Shown here: piece by piece, positions 27,348-34,732 of the stretch
Layout: each line of letters begins with the position of its first letter
Numbering within the stretch: position 1 is the stretch's first letter
Origin: Amycolatopsis azurea DSM 43854
GTDB lineage: Bacteria; Actinomycetota; Actinomycetes; Mycobacteriales; Pseudonocardiaceae
Direction of reading: 5' to 3'
Assembly: GCF_001995215.1 (NCBI RefSeq)
Contig: NZ_MUXN01000001.1
Location: 55,609 to 119,608, forward strand
DNA length: 64,000 nucleotides
The notes under the pieces: model-generated
Told to the model about the DNA's origin: nothing
The model's database searches: none
The model's input: only the letters and a program-made list of their open reading frames with translations
Translations under genes and position numbers: made by a program

Positions 27348-29045
27348 TCAGTCCTCCGAGCGCGGCCGCGGCGAGGGCTTGAATCCCGGCGAGCCAGGAG
27401 AATTCTTCCGGACAGGGACCGGAACCACCGTGAGCCGGCGCCGTCCCGGCATGGCCGCCACGAGCACCACGCCGATCAGCAGCATCGCGGTACCCGACCA
27501 GAACATGGGCACGGTGTCGTAGGCGGCGTTGGTGTAAGCCAGGTTCTTGACCGGCCCCTTCGGTGCCGCGCCACCGTTGTTGCCCGCGGGCGGTGGGGTC
27601 GCCGTACCGCATTCGACCCCGCCCGCCGGCGCGTGCGCACGGGCGATCTGCTCACCGAGCGAGATCTGCGCCAGCGACGACGGCAGGTTCTTCGCGGCGT
27701 CCGGCGGCAGGGCCTTCTGCAGGGCGGTCGTCGGCAGGATCTGCAGGTCCAGCAGCCGCGCCGAGGCACCCAGCTGGAAACCCTTGAACGGCGTGGTCGT
27801 GTCGCTCGACTTCTGGTTCAGTCCGGCGATCGACAGCTTCAGCACCCCGAGGTCGAGGGTGAGCCCGTTCCCGGCCTCGCCGCCCGGGAGTTGCTTGGTG
27901 GCGCCGTCGAGCATTTCGACGAGCCCGCCGACGACCGGCACGTTCTTCAGTTGATCGAAGCCCGGCACCTGTTTGAGCGAAGGCAGCGGGATGCCGATCG
28001 GAATGTCCTTGGTCGGATTGTTCGCGTCGAGGGTGAACAGCACCTTGTCGCCGCGGACGATCTGCAGCACCGGCGCGCTGTACTCGACCTTCGACGTCTT
28101 CTTGTCGCCGGTCGAGGTGACGCGCAGCGTGGGCTGGCTGGCGACCTTGATCGTCAGCCCGAGCGGCGTGCCCTTCAGCAGCTCGATGCTGGCCGCCTGC
28201 AGCGTCGACGTCGATTCGACGGCCTTGTTCTTGGAGCCGGGGATATCGACCAGTCGCACGACCGAACGCGACGACAGCGTGTTCGGCAGGCTCAGCACCG
28301 CGCCCTTGCCGTCGGCACTGGTGCTGTTCCCCGAAAGCAGGCCGCCCAGGCTCGCCAGCGGACCCGGAAGCGCCTTGAGTCCGGCCGCGAGCTGGTCCGA
28401 CGCCTGGGTCAGCTGGTCGGCGCCCGGGATGTTCGGGATGGTCGGCAGCAGCGCGAGGTTCGCGATCGACGTGCTCGAGTCGGCGATCGTACCGACGCAC
28501 GGCCCGAGCGTCGGGCTCCAGCGCGCGTGCGCCTCGCCGTTCAGCAGGCCGAGGTTGAACAGCGGGTTCTTCGGCGCGTTGAGGCCGCCGCTGATCGGCT
28601 TCGGGTTGTCCGGCAACGCGGTCTGCACGAGGCTGCCCGGCGTCTGCGGCGCGTTGCCCGCGGCGGACAGGCCGAACGGCGAAGACTGCGCGATCGACTT
28701 CTCGTAGTTCAGGTAGGCCTCGGAGTTGGCCTGCGCGCTGGAAAGCCCCATCCCGGCTTCGAGCGCGGACTGCTTCGGCAGCAGCTTGTCCGCTCCGGGC
28801 AGGATCGCGCTCGTCGGCACCGCGTTGGGCAGCAGCCGCAGCACGCCGAGCGCCGCCCCCGCGTCACCGACCGCCCTGCCCAGCGGCTGCGGTCCGATCG
28901 GGGCCGACATCGGCGGCTGTCCCGGATTGGCCGGATCGGGGATCGGCGTGGTCGGGATGTCCTGGGCGAGCGCCGGGGCCGCGGTCAGCAGAAGCAGGGC
29001 CGCGGCGGCCGGAAGTGCCAGCACACGGGGCAGTCGTTGCCGCAT
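27348..29045 (-). CDS. Secreted, C-terminally membrane-anchored protein of unknown function
   Basis: A 565-residue protein. The signal peptide is residues 1-28 (LALPAAAALLLLTAAPALAQ). The long exported part is Leu/Pro/Gly-rich with repeated PGADQL, GLKALPGPL and IPGSKN segments. It also has beta-type stretches such as VRLVDIPGSKNKAVES, which resemble adhesive or choice-of-anchor surface domains. A C-terminal helix (MFWSGTAMLLIGVVLVAAM) with a basic cytoplasmic tail anchors it. I do not recognise the family with certainty. It stands alone, convergent with holB. Confidence 0.65.
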   Translation of the reverse strand: MRQRLPRVLALPAAAALLLLTAAPALAQDIPTTPIPDPANPGQPPMSAPIGPQPLGRAVGDAGAALGVLRLLPNAVPTSAILPGADKLLPKQSALEAGMGLSSAQANSEAYLNYEKSIAQSSPFGLSAAGNAPQTPGSLVQTALPDNPKPISGGLNAPKNPLFNLGLLNGEAHARWSPTLGPCVGTIADSSTSIANLALLPTIPNIPGADQLTQASDQLAAGLKALPGPLASLGGLLSGNSTSADGKGAVLSLPNTLSSRSVVRLVDIPGSKNKAVESTSTLQAASIELLKGTPLGLTIKVASQPTLRVTSTGDKKTSKVEYSAPVLQIVRGDKVLFTLDANNPTKDIPIGIPLPSLKQVPGFDQLKNVPVVGGLVEMLDGATKQLPGGEAGNGLTLDLGVLKLSIAGLNQKSSDTTTPFKGFQLGASARLLDLQILPTTALQKALPPDAAKNLPSSLAQISLGEQIARAHAPAGGVECGTATPPPAGNNGGAAPKGPVKNLAYTNAAYDTVPMFWSGTAMLLIGVVLVAAMPGRRRLTVVPVPVRKNSPGSPGFKPSPRPRSED

Positions 29046-29148
29046 GAACAGGTCCTCCAGTGGGGATGGGCCGATCTTGGGGGACTGAGACCGGCGTCAT
29101 AGGACCCTAACGACGGTGGCCGGAGAAGGTGACGTTCAACCGCTCCGC

Positions 29149-29183
29149 TACACTGGTTCCCGTCGCCGGGTGAGAGCCCGGCG
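29149..29183 (+). promoter_or_regulatory. tRNA-Thr promoter -10 and leader hairpin
   Basis: TACACT at 29149-29154 fits a -10 hexamer upstream of the tRNA; no convincing -35 could be chosen. A 7-bp hairpin (CGCCGGG 29164-29170 with CCCGGCG 29177-29183) lies 3 nt before the mature 5' end, where RNase P would cut. Confidence 0.4.
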
Positions 29184-29186
29184 TCT

Positions 29187-29260
29187 GCCGCCTTAGCTCA
29201 GTCGGCCAGAGCGATTCACTCGTAATGAATAGGTCAGGGGTTCGATTCCCCTAGGCGGCT
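29187..29260 (+). tRNA. tRNA-Thr (anticodon CGT)
   Basis: A 74-nt cloverleaf. The acceptor stem GCCGCCT pairs with AGGCGGC. The D arm begins TAGCTCAGTCGG. The anticodon stem ATTCA/TGAAT encloses the loop CTCGTAA, giving anticodon CGT, which reads ACG. The T arm is AGGGG-TTCGATT-CCCCT. No CCA is encoded. The discriminator base is T. Confidence 0.97.
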
Positions 29261-29266
29261 CCGCAG

Positions 29267-29306
29267 GTCAGGGCCCCATTCGGAACACTCCGGATGGGGC
29301 TCTGAC
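29267..29306. terminator. Terminator after tRNA-Thr
   Basis: A 17-bp stem (29267-29283 with 29290-29306) with two mismatches around GGGCCCCAT and a 6-nt loop. It lies between the tRNA and the convergent TetR gene. Confidence 0.75.
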
Positions 29307-29355
29307 GCATTTCCGGGCAGGTGGCGAACGCGCCGCGAAAGTTCACCCGTTGGTG

Positions 29356-29982
29356 TCACCCCTTGAGGAACATCCGCGACAGCGAAGTGCCCACGCCGGT
29401 GAGGTGATCGACGAGCGTGTCCGCGTCCGCGTCGAGCAGGCCGGAGCGCCACGCGAGCATGATCTCCACGAAGCCGCCGATCCCCAGCAGGACGTTGACC
29501 CGGAACTCCAGCCCGTCCACGTCCGGCTTCAGATGCGGCCGCGCCAGTTCGATCAGCAGGCCGGTGGTTTCCTGGACGGTCTGCCGCCGCAGCTGCTCCA
29601 GGACGGCGCTGCCCGCGTGGTCGCCGAAGAGGATCTGCGCCCGCGCCGGCTCTTCCTGTACGTGGTGCACGACGACGTCGACGGCGGCGCGGAGCTGGTC
29701 CAAGGCCGGTTGCTCGATCCGGGAGGCGACGGCGTCGAGGACCATCCGCAGGGTCTCGTCGCGGACCTGTTCCCAAGCCGTGGCGAGCAACGCGTCGCGG
29801 TTGGCGAAGCTCTCGTAGAAGTACCGGTCGGTCAGGTTCGCCCGCGCGCAGACGCCCCGCATGGTGACCGCCGCCCAGCCCTGTTCCTGCCAGATGTCGA
29901 GGGCGGCGCCCAGCAGGGCGAGCCGCCGTTCGGCTCGGCGTTCGTCGGCGGTCTTGCCGCTGTAGCGGCGGGACGCGGTCAC
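29356..29982 (-). CDS. TetR-family regulator of the esterase/monooxygenase operon
   Basis: A 208-residue TetR protein. The helix-turn-helix is RLALLGAALDIWQEQGWAA, then MRGVCARANLTDRYFYESF. The effector domain is helical and has several Val/Leu-rich segments. It is divergent from the operon starting at 30027, with 44 bp between the two starts. A TGACAGCA-type palindrome there overlaps the operon's -35, so the regulator is a probable repressor. GTG 29982 is the start, placing a normal basic N-terminus before the HTH. Confidence 0.88.
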   Translation of the reverse strand: MTASRRYSGKTADERRAERRLALLGAALDIWQEQGWAAVTMRGVCARANLTDRYFYESFANRDALLATAWEQVRDETLRMVLDAVASRIEQPALDQLRAAVDVVVHHVQEEPARAQILFGDHAGSAVLEQLRRQTVQETTGLLIELARPHLKPDVDGLEFRVNVLLGIGGFVEIMLAWRSGLLDADADTLVDHLTGVGTSLSRMFLKG

Positions 29983-29991
29983 CCTTCCATC

Positions 29992-30020
29992 TTGACAGCA
30001 GGTGCCGTCAGATTCATTCT
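29992..30020 (+). promoter_or_regulatory. Leaderless promoter with overlapping TetR operator
   Basis: TTGACA (29992-29997), a 17-bp spacer and CATTCT (30015-30020) form a good sigma-70-type promoter. The expected start site falls at 30027, the ATG itself, so the message is probably leaderless. An inverted repeat TGACAGCA-GG-TGCCGTCA (29993-30010, one mismatch) covers the -35. Confidence 0.7.
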
Positions 30021-30026
30021 GAGGGC

Positions 30027-30953
30027 ATGCGACCGCAGAATGGCCTGCGACCCGGTTTGGCCGCCGCGCTGACGTCCGCCTTCGTCCGGCCGATCGCCAA
30101 CGCGATTCCGGCGAACCGGGCCGGAATCGCGTTCTCCCGAGCCTTCATCGCGAGCAGTCTGTGGCTGGCTTCGCCGCCGTTGAAGGGAAGCCGCGTCGAG
30201 CCGGGCATCCGCGGCGAGTGGGTTCGCGCTCCCGAAGTGACCGAAGGCAACGCTGTCGTCCTGTACATCCACGGCAGCGGTTACGCGCTCTGCTCGGCGC
30301 GCACGCATCGCGGGCTGACCACGCGGGTTTCCGACGGCACCGGGCTGCCGGTCTTCGCCTGCGAGTACCGGCTCGCGCCCCGGCATCGCTTCCCGAACGC
30401 CGCCGACGACGTCCGCGCGGCCTACGACAGGCTCCTCGACCAGGGATATCGCCGGATTCTCGTCGCGGGCGACTCCGCTGGCGGGCATCTCGCGGTCGAT
30501 CTCGCGGCGCAGCTGATCCGGGAACGGAAAGAACCTCCTGCCGCGCTCGCGCTGTTCTCGCCGCTGTTCGACGTGACGTTTTCGCTGGCCGCCCAAAGAG
30601 AACGCATGAGCCCGGACCCGATGATCTCCGCCGCCGCGGCCGCGCGGCTGGTCGGTCTGTACACAGTGGACGCCGACCTCGGCTCGACGCGGCTGCGGTT
30701 CGCCTTCGACGACGTCAAGGGCTTCCCGCCGACGATCATCCAGGCGGGCGGTCTCGAAATGCTGGCCGCGGACGCCATCGAACTGGCCAGGGCACTGCGC
30801 CGCACGGGGGTGCACTGCGAACTGGACGTGGTCCCCGGCCAGATGCACGTCTTCCAGGCACTGACCCGTTTCATCCCCGAAGCGGGACCGGCGATGGAGC
30901 GGGCTTGCCGCTTCCTCACCGAAAATCTCCCGGCGATCGTGAGGGCGGCATGA
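30027..30953 (+). CDS. Hormone-sensitive-lipase-type alpha/beta hydrolase (LipR-like)
   Basis: A 308-residue esterase. The oxyanion motif is HGSGYALCS (a variant of HGGGF), the nucleophile is Ser in GDSAGGHLAVDL, and the likely His is in PGQMHVFQAL. The acidic triad member would lie in the segment before it. First gene of the operon, with a 4-bp ATGA overlap to the SDR gene. In the mymA-type operon of mycobacteria a LipR esterase, an SDR and a flavin monooxygenase occur together and act on fatty or surface lipids. The same job here is inference. Confidence 0.88.
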   Translation: MRPQNGLRPGLAAALTSAFVRPIANAIPANRAGIAFSRAFIASSLWLASPPLKGSRVEPGIRGEWVRAPEVTEGNAVVLYIHGSGYALCSARTHRGLTTRVSDGTGLPVFACEYRLAPRHRFPNAADDVRAAYDRLLDQGYRRILVAGDSAGGHLAVDLAAQLIRERKEPPAALALFSPLFDVTFSLAAQRERMSPDPMISAAAAARLVGLYTVDADLGSTRLRFAFDDVKGFPPTIIQAGGLEMLAADAIELARALRRTGVHCELDVVPGQMHVFQALTRFIPEAGPAMERACRFLTENLPAIVRAA

Positions 30954-31765
30954 CGAAACGGACCCATGGCGCGCACGCCGTCGTCACCGGCGCGGGCAGC
31001 GGGATCGGGCGGGCGATCGCGGCCGAACTCGTCCGCCGCGGCAGCCGCGTCGTCTGCGCCGACATCGACCTCGAAGCCGCCGAGGAAACCGCGAAGATGC
31101 TCGAGAACGCGGTCACCGTCGCCTGTGACGTGTCCACTGTGGACGAAGTCGCCGAACTGGCGAACCAGGCGCGGTCGTGGCTCGGTCGCGAGCCGGACCT
31201 CGTCGTCAACAACGCCGGGATCGGCGCCGGCGGCAAACCCGTCGGGGAGAGCCCGCTGTCCGATTGGCACCGCACCCTCGGCGTGAACCTCTGGGGCGTG
31301 ATCCACGGCTGCCACACCTTCGTCCCCGCCATGCGGGCGGTCAGGGCGGGCGGCGTCATCAACGTCGCCTCGGCCGCCGGCTTCACCGCCGCGCCGAGAA
31401 TGGCCGCCTACAACGTGAGCAAGGCCGGGGTCGTCAGCCTTTCCGAGACACTGGCCGCCGAGTTGTCCGGCACCGGCGTCGCGGTCACCGTGCTGTGCCC
31501 GACCTTCGTCCGCACCAACATCTTCGACGGCGAACTCATCGACGCGGAGGCGCGTGGCCTCGCGCGGAAGGTCTCCGATCTCGTCGGGTTCTCCGCCGAG
31601 AAGGTCGCGAAGATGACGCTCGACGCCCACGATCGCGGACGCCTCTACGTCGTGCCGCAGCCCGACGCTCAGCTTCTGTGGCACGCCAAGCGGTTCGTGC
31701 CCGTCCCGTACACGCGGATCGCCGGTCTGCTCGGCCGGTTCCTGCCCGCCGAAAAGGAGAAGTGA
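30950..31765 (+). CDS. Short-chain dehydrogenase/reductase
   Basis: A 271-residue classical SDR. The cofactor loop is TGAGSGIGRAIA. The NNAG motif is in DLVVNNAGIGAGG. Catalytic Ser lies in VINVASAAGFTAAP, and Tyr/Lys in AAYNVSKAGVVSLSE. An acidic residue after the second strand (ADIDLEAAEE) suggests NAD preference. It probably oxidises or reduces a carbonyl or alcohol in the same pathway as the downstream monooxygenase. Overlaps both neighbours by a few bases (ATGA and TGATG). Confidence 0.9.
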   Translation: MTKRTHGAHAVVTGAGSGIGRAIAAELVRRGSRVVCADIDLEAAEETAKMLENAVTVACDVSTVDEVAELANQARSWLGREPDLVVNNAGIGAGGKPVGESPLSDWHRTLGVNLWGVIHGCHTFVPAMRAVRAGGVINVASAAGFTAAPRMAAYNVSKAGVVSLSETLAAELSGTGVAVTVLCPTFVRTNIFDGELIDAEARGLARKVSDLVGFSAEKVAKMTLDAHDRGRLYVVPQPDAQLLWHAKRFVPVPYTRIAGLLGRFLPAEKEK

Positions 31766-32694
31766 TGGCCTACGACTTCGCCGCGATGCTCCAGACCATC
31801 AAGGACAAGCAGTGGTCGCTGGCCGACATCGACTGGGACGCGCCCGGCGCCGAGACGATGACCGACGAGCTCCGCGCCAAGATGCGGCCCTTCATGGCCG
31901 ATCTCGTGTGGATCGAACACGTCGGCGCCCGCGGGTTCGCGTCGCTCGCCAAGAAGGCGCCGACGCCGGTGATCCAGGAGATCTACCGGTACTTCCACGC
32001 CGAGGAACAGAAGCACGCCAACGCGGAACTCGCGCTGATGAAACGCTGGGGCATGCTCGACGAGCACGGTTCGATGCCCGAGCCGAACATCAACGTCAAG
32101 CTCGCGATCAAGGTCCTCGACGACTACGGCGACACGCTGCCGCTGACGGCGCTCGCCACGCTCATCCCGCTGCTGGAGTGCGCGCTGGACGGCGCCCTGG
32201 TGAAGTTCCTGCTGGACGAGGTCTCCGATCCGGTGTGCCACCAGGTGTTCCGGCACATCAACTCCGACGAGGCCCGGCACATCACGGCCGACTTCGAGGT
32301 CCTCGAACTGATCGGCGCCGGCTCCACCACCAAGCTGATCACCGAATCCGTCGGCTCGCTCAAACCGCAGATCGTGCTCGGCCTGATCGTGGTGTTCGTC
32401 CCGCTGATCAACAAGATGCGGGACAACATCGTCGCGATGGGCCTGCCGGAGAAGAAGCTGTACAACGCGGTGAAACGGTTCTCCACCATCGGCGGCCGCG
32501 GCGAGTTCACCAAACGCATCCCCGCGTACCACGTGCTCAAGGCGCAGGCGGCGATGATCGTCGACCGGTCACACGTCTACCACCGGCTGCTCGCCGACCC
32601 GATGGTGAAGGTGACCCGCCTGATCCCCTCGCGGCTGCTGGGCAAGCCGCAGTCGTGGACCGAGGAGATCACCCACGAACCGGTCGCGTCATGA
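31765..32694 (+). CDS. Ferritin-like diiron protein (AurF-type)
   Basis: A 309-residue protein with a diiron four-helix pattern: E in DLVWIEHVG, ExxH in AEEQKHAN, E in LIPLLECALDG and ExxH in SDEARHIT. These six ligands fit an N-oxygenase or desaturase-type carboxylate-bridged diiron site. Such proteins often accompany flavin monooxygenases in mycobacterial and Amycolatopsis clusters. It starts at ATG 31765 within the SDR stop and overlaps the next gene by 4 bp. The exact reaction is not known from sequence. Confidence 0.78.
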   Translation: MAYDFAAMLQTIKDKQWSLADIDWDAPGAETMTDELRAKMRPFMADLVWIEHVGARGFASLAKKAPTPVIQEIYRYFHAEEQKHANAELALMKRWGMLDEHGSMPEPNINVKLAIKVLDDYGDTLPLTALATLIPLLECALDGALVKFLLDEVSDPVCHQVFRHINSDEARHITADFEVLELIGAGSTTKLITESVGSLKPQIVLGLIVVFVPLINKMRDNIVAMGLPEKKLYNAVKRFSTIGGRGEFTKRIPAYHVLKAQAAMIVDRSHVYHRLLADPMVKVTRLIPSRLLGKPQSWTEEITHEPVAS

Positions 32695-33176
32695 GGCTGG
32701 GCGACTTCCAGGGAGAGGTGCTGCGCGGCACCGAATGGTTCGGCCACGACTTCGCCGGGCAGCGGGTCGCGGTCGTCGCGCCCGGCCGCGAGGCGGCGCA
32801 GATCGTGCCCGAGGTGGCGGCCACCGCGCGGTCGGTCAAGGTGTTCCAGGAGGAACCGGACTGGGTGGTGCCGATGCCGGTGCCAGGGCCGAACGTCCTC
32901 GGCATCGCCGTCGCCCGCGTTTTCCTGCGCTGGCAGGTGAAAGACCCCTGGATCCGCAGGCTGCTGACGCCGGACCGCCGGTTCGGTTCGCGGAAGACCG
33001 CGTCCGGGCTCGGCTACTACGGCGCGCTGCGGCGGCCGGGCTGCAAGCTCATCACCTGGCCGGTCTACGCCTTCGCGCCCCACGGAATCCGCACTGCCGA
33101 AGGGATCGAGCACCAGGCCGACGTCGTCGTGCTCGGCGCCAGTTCGCTTTTCGCCACGGAAGGACTTCCCGCATGA
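32691..33176 (+). CDS. Mini flavoprotein-monooxygenase-like protein without FAD domain
   Basis: A 161-residue protein matching only the second half of the neighbouring monooxygenase: AGQRVAVVAPGREAAQIVPE, VKVFQEEPDWVVP, VKDPWIRRLLTP, GYYGALRRP and GIRTAEGIEHQADVVVLG. The N-terminal FAD-binding domain is missing. The NADPH loop is APGREAAQ where the neighbour has GTGASAVQ. It is overlapped by 4 bp on both sides, so it is translated with the enzymes. It may be a pseudoenzyme or accessory subunit. I see no frameshift that would restore a longer reading. Confidence 0.78.
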   Translation: MRLGDFQGEVLRGTEWFGHDFAGQRVAVVAPGREAAQIVPEVAATARSVKVFQEEPDWVVPMPVPGPNVLGIAVARVFLRWQVKDPWIRRLLTPDRRFGSRKTASGLGYYGALRRPGCKLITWPVYAFAPHGIRTAEGIEHQADVVVLGASSLFATEGLPA

Positions 33177-34660
33177 CGCCGGACCACGAGATCGCGATCA
33201 TCGGCGGGGGCTTCTCCGGCATCGGGGCCGCGATCCTGCTCGACAAGGCCGGTTTCGGCGATTTCCTCGTGCTGGAGGAGGGTGACGGCGTCGGCGGCGC
33301 CTGGCACTGGAACACCTATCCCGGTGTCGCCGTCGACATCCCGTCGTTCAGCTACCAGTTCTCGTTCGAGCAGATCTCCGGCTGGTCGCGGGTCTACGCG
33401 CCCGGCCGCGAACTGAAGGCCTACGCCGACTACTGCGTCGACAAATACGACATCCGCCGCCGCACCCGCCTCGGCAGCAAGGTCGTCTCCGCGACCTTCG
33501 ACGACGAAAAGCACTTGTGGCGTCTCGAAACCGCCGACGGCTGGTCGATGACGGCACGGTTCGTCGTCGGCGCCACCGGCGTGCTCACCCAGCCGAAGCC
33601 GCCGGACATCGACGGGCTCGACGGCTTCCGCGGCACGGTCATGCACACCGCGCGCTGGGACCACGGCGTCGACCTGGGCGGCAAACGCGTCGCCGTCGTC
33701 GGGACCGGGGCCTCGGCGGTCCAGGTGATCCCGTCCATCGCGCCGGAAGCCGGACATCTCACGGTGTTCCAGCGCACGCCGATCTGGTGCCTGCCCAAAC
33801 CGGACGCCGCCCTGCCGCGACCGGCGCGGCTAGCGCTGCGACGGCTGCCGGGCGCGAAGCTGGTGTCCCGCTTGGCCAGTCAGGCACTCGTCGAACTGAC
33901 TTTCCCGCTGGCCGCGCACTTCCACAACCTCCTGCCGACCGCGGGCGCGGGCGAGCGGATCGGGCTCGCGCATCTGCGCCGCGCGGTCAAGGATCCCGAG
34001 ACCCGCGAAAAGCTCACTCCGCGTTACGCGCTGGGCTGCAAGCGGCCGAGTTTCTCGAACGAATACCTCCAGACGTTCAACCGCGAGAACGTCACGCTGG
34101 AGACCACGGGCATCGATACGATCACCGAGTCCGGTGTCCGCACCGCTGACGGCGTTGAGCACCCTGTCGATGTCCTGGTGCTCGCGACCGGGTTCAAGGT
34201 GTTCGAGAAGGGCAACATGCCCGCGTTCACCGTCCGCGGGACGGACGGCGCCGACCTGGAGAAGTTCTGGGAGGAGAATCGGTTCCAGGCCTATCAGGGC
34301 GTCAGCGTGCCCGGTTTCCCGAACCTGTTCACCATTCTCGGTCCCTACGGCTACAACGGTTCCTCGTACTTCAACCTGATCGAGACGCAGACCGCGCACA
34401 TCGTCCGGTGCCTGCGCAACGCGCGCAAGACCGGCGCGACGCGGGTGGAGGTCACCAGCGAGGCCAACGACCGGTATTTCCGGAGCATGCTCGACCGGCG
34501 CAAGCATCAGGTGTTCTTCCAGGACAGCTGCTCACTGGCCAACAGCTACTACTTCGACGTGAACGGGGACGTGCCGTTCCGGGCGTCGCCGACGCTGGAA
34601 ACGATGGTGACGAGCCGGTTCTTCGACCTCGACGACTACGCCTTCGCGGACGCCCGATGA
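33173..34660 (+). CDS. Baeyer-Villiger-type flavin monooxygenase
   Basis: A 495-residue FAD/NADPH monooxygenase. The FAD loop GGGFSGIG starts at residue 11. The BVMO signature F-x-G-x-x-x-H-x-x-x-W is at 152-162 (FRGTVMHTARW). The NADPH loop is GTGASAVQVIP. The C-terminus includes NLFTILGPYG and NGSSYFNLIE. Last gene of a five-gene overlapping operon with esterase, SDR and diiron partner. It is likely to convert a carbonyl to an ester or acid, as in mymA-type operons; the substrate is unknown. Expression should follow the upstream TetR operator. Confidence 0.9.
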   Translation: MTPDHEIAIIGGGFSGIGAAILLDKAGFGDFLVLEEGDGVGGAWHWNTYPGVAVDIPSFSYQFSFEQISGWSRVYAPGRELKAYADYCVDKYDIRRRTRLGSKVVSATFDDEKHLWRLETADGWSMTARFVVGATGVLTQPKPPDIDGLDGFRGTVMHTARWDHGVDLGGKRVAVVGTGASAVQVIPSIAPEAGHLTVFQRTPIWCLPKPDAALPRPARLALRRLPGAKLVSRLASQALVELTFPLAAHFHNLLPTAGAGERIGLAHLRRAVKDPETREKLTPRYALGCKRPSFSNEYLQTFNRENVTLETTGIDTITESGVRTADGVEHPVDVLVLATGFKVFEKGNMPAFTVRGTDGADLEKFWEENRFQAYQGVSVPGFPNLFTILGPYGYNGSSYFNLIETQTAHIVRCLRNARKTGATRVEVTSEANDRYFRSMLDRRKHQVFFQDSCSLANSYYFDVNGDVPFRASPTLETMVTSRFFDLDDYAFADAR

Positions 34661-34701
34661 ACACTCGCTGAAGTCCGCCGTCCCGGGCCGGGAGGAGCCG
34701 T

Positions 34702-34726
34702 AGGTTCGATTCCCCGAACCTGGAGG
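34702..34726 (+). promoter_or_regulatory. Hairpin and ribosome site before the TTG start
   Basis: A 7-bp hairpin (AGGTTCG 34702-34708 with CGAACCT 34715-34721) is followed directly by GGAGG (34722-34726), which is 6 bp before TTG 34733. The ribosome site decides the TTG start. The hairpin's T-arm-like sequence is coincidental. Confidence 0.5.
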
Positions 34727-34732
34727 CTGGTC

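Noticed and set aside
34701..34721. tRNA fragment (GGTTCGATTCCCC-like)
   Set aside because: Only a T-arm-like hairpin exists; no acceptor, D or anticodon arm.
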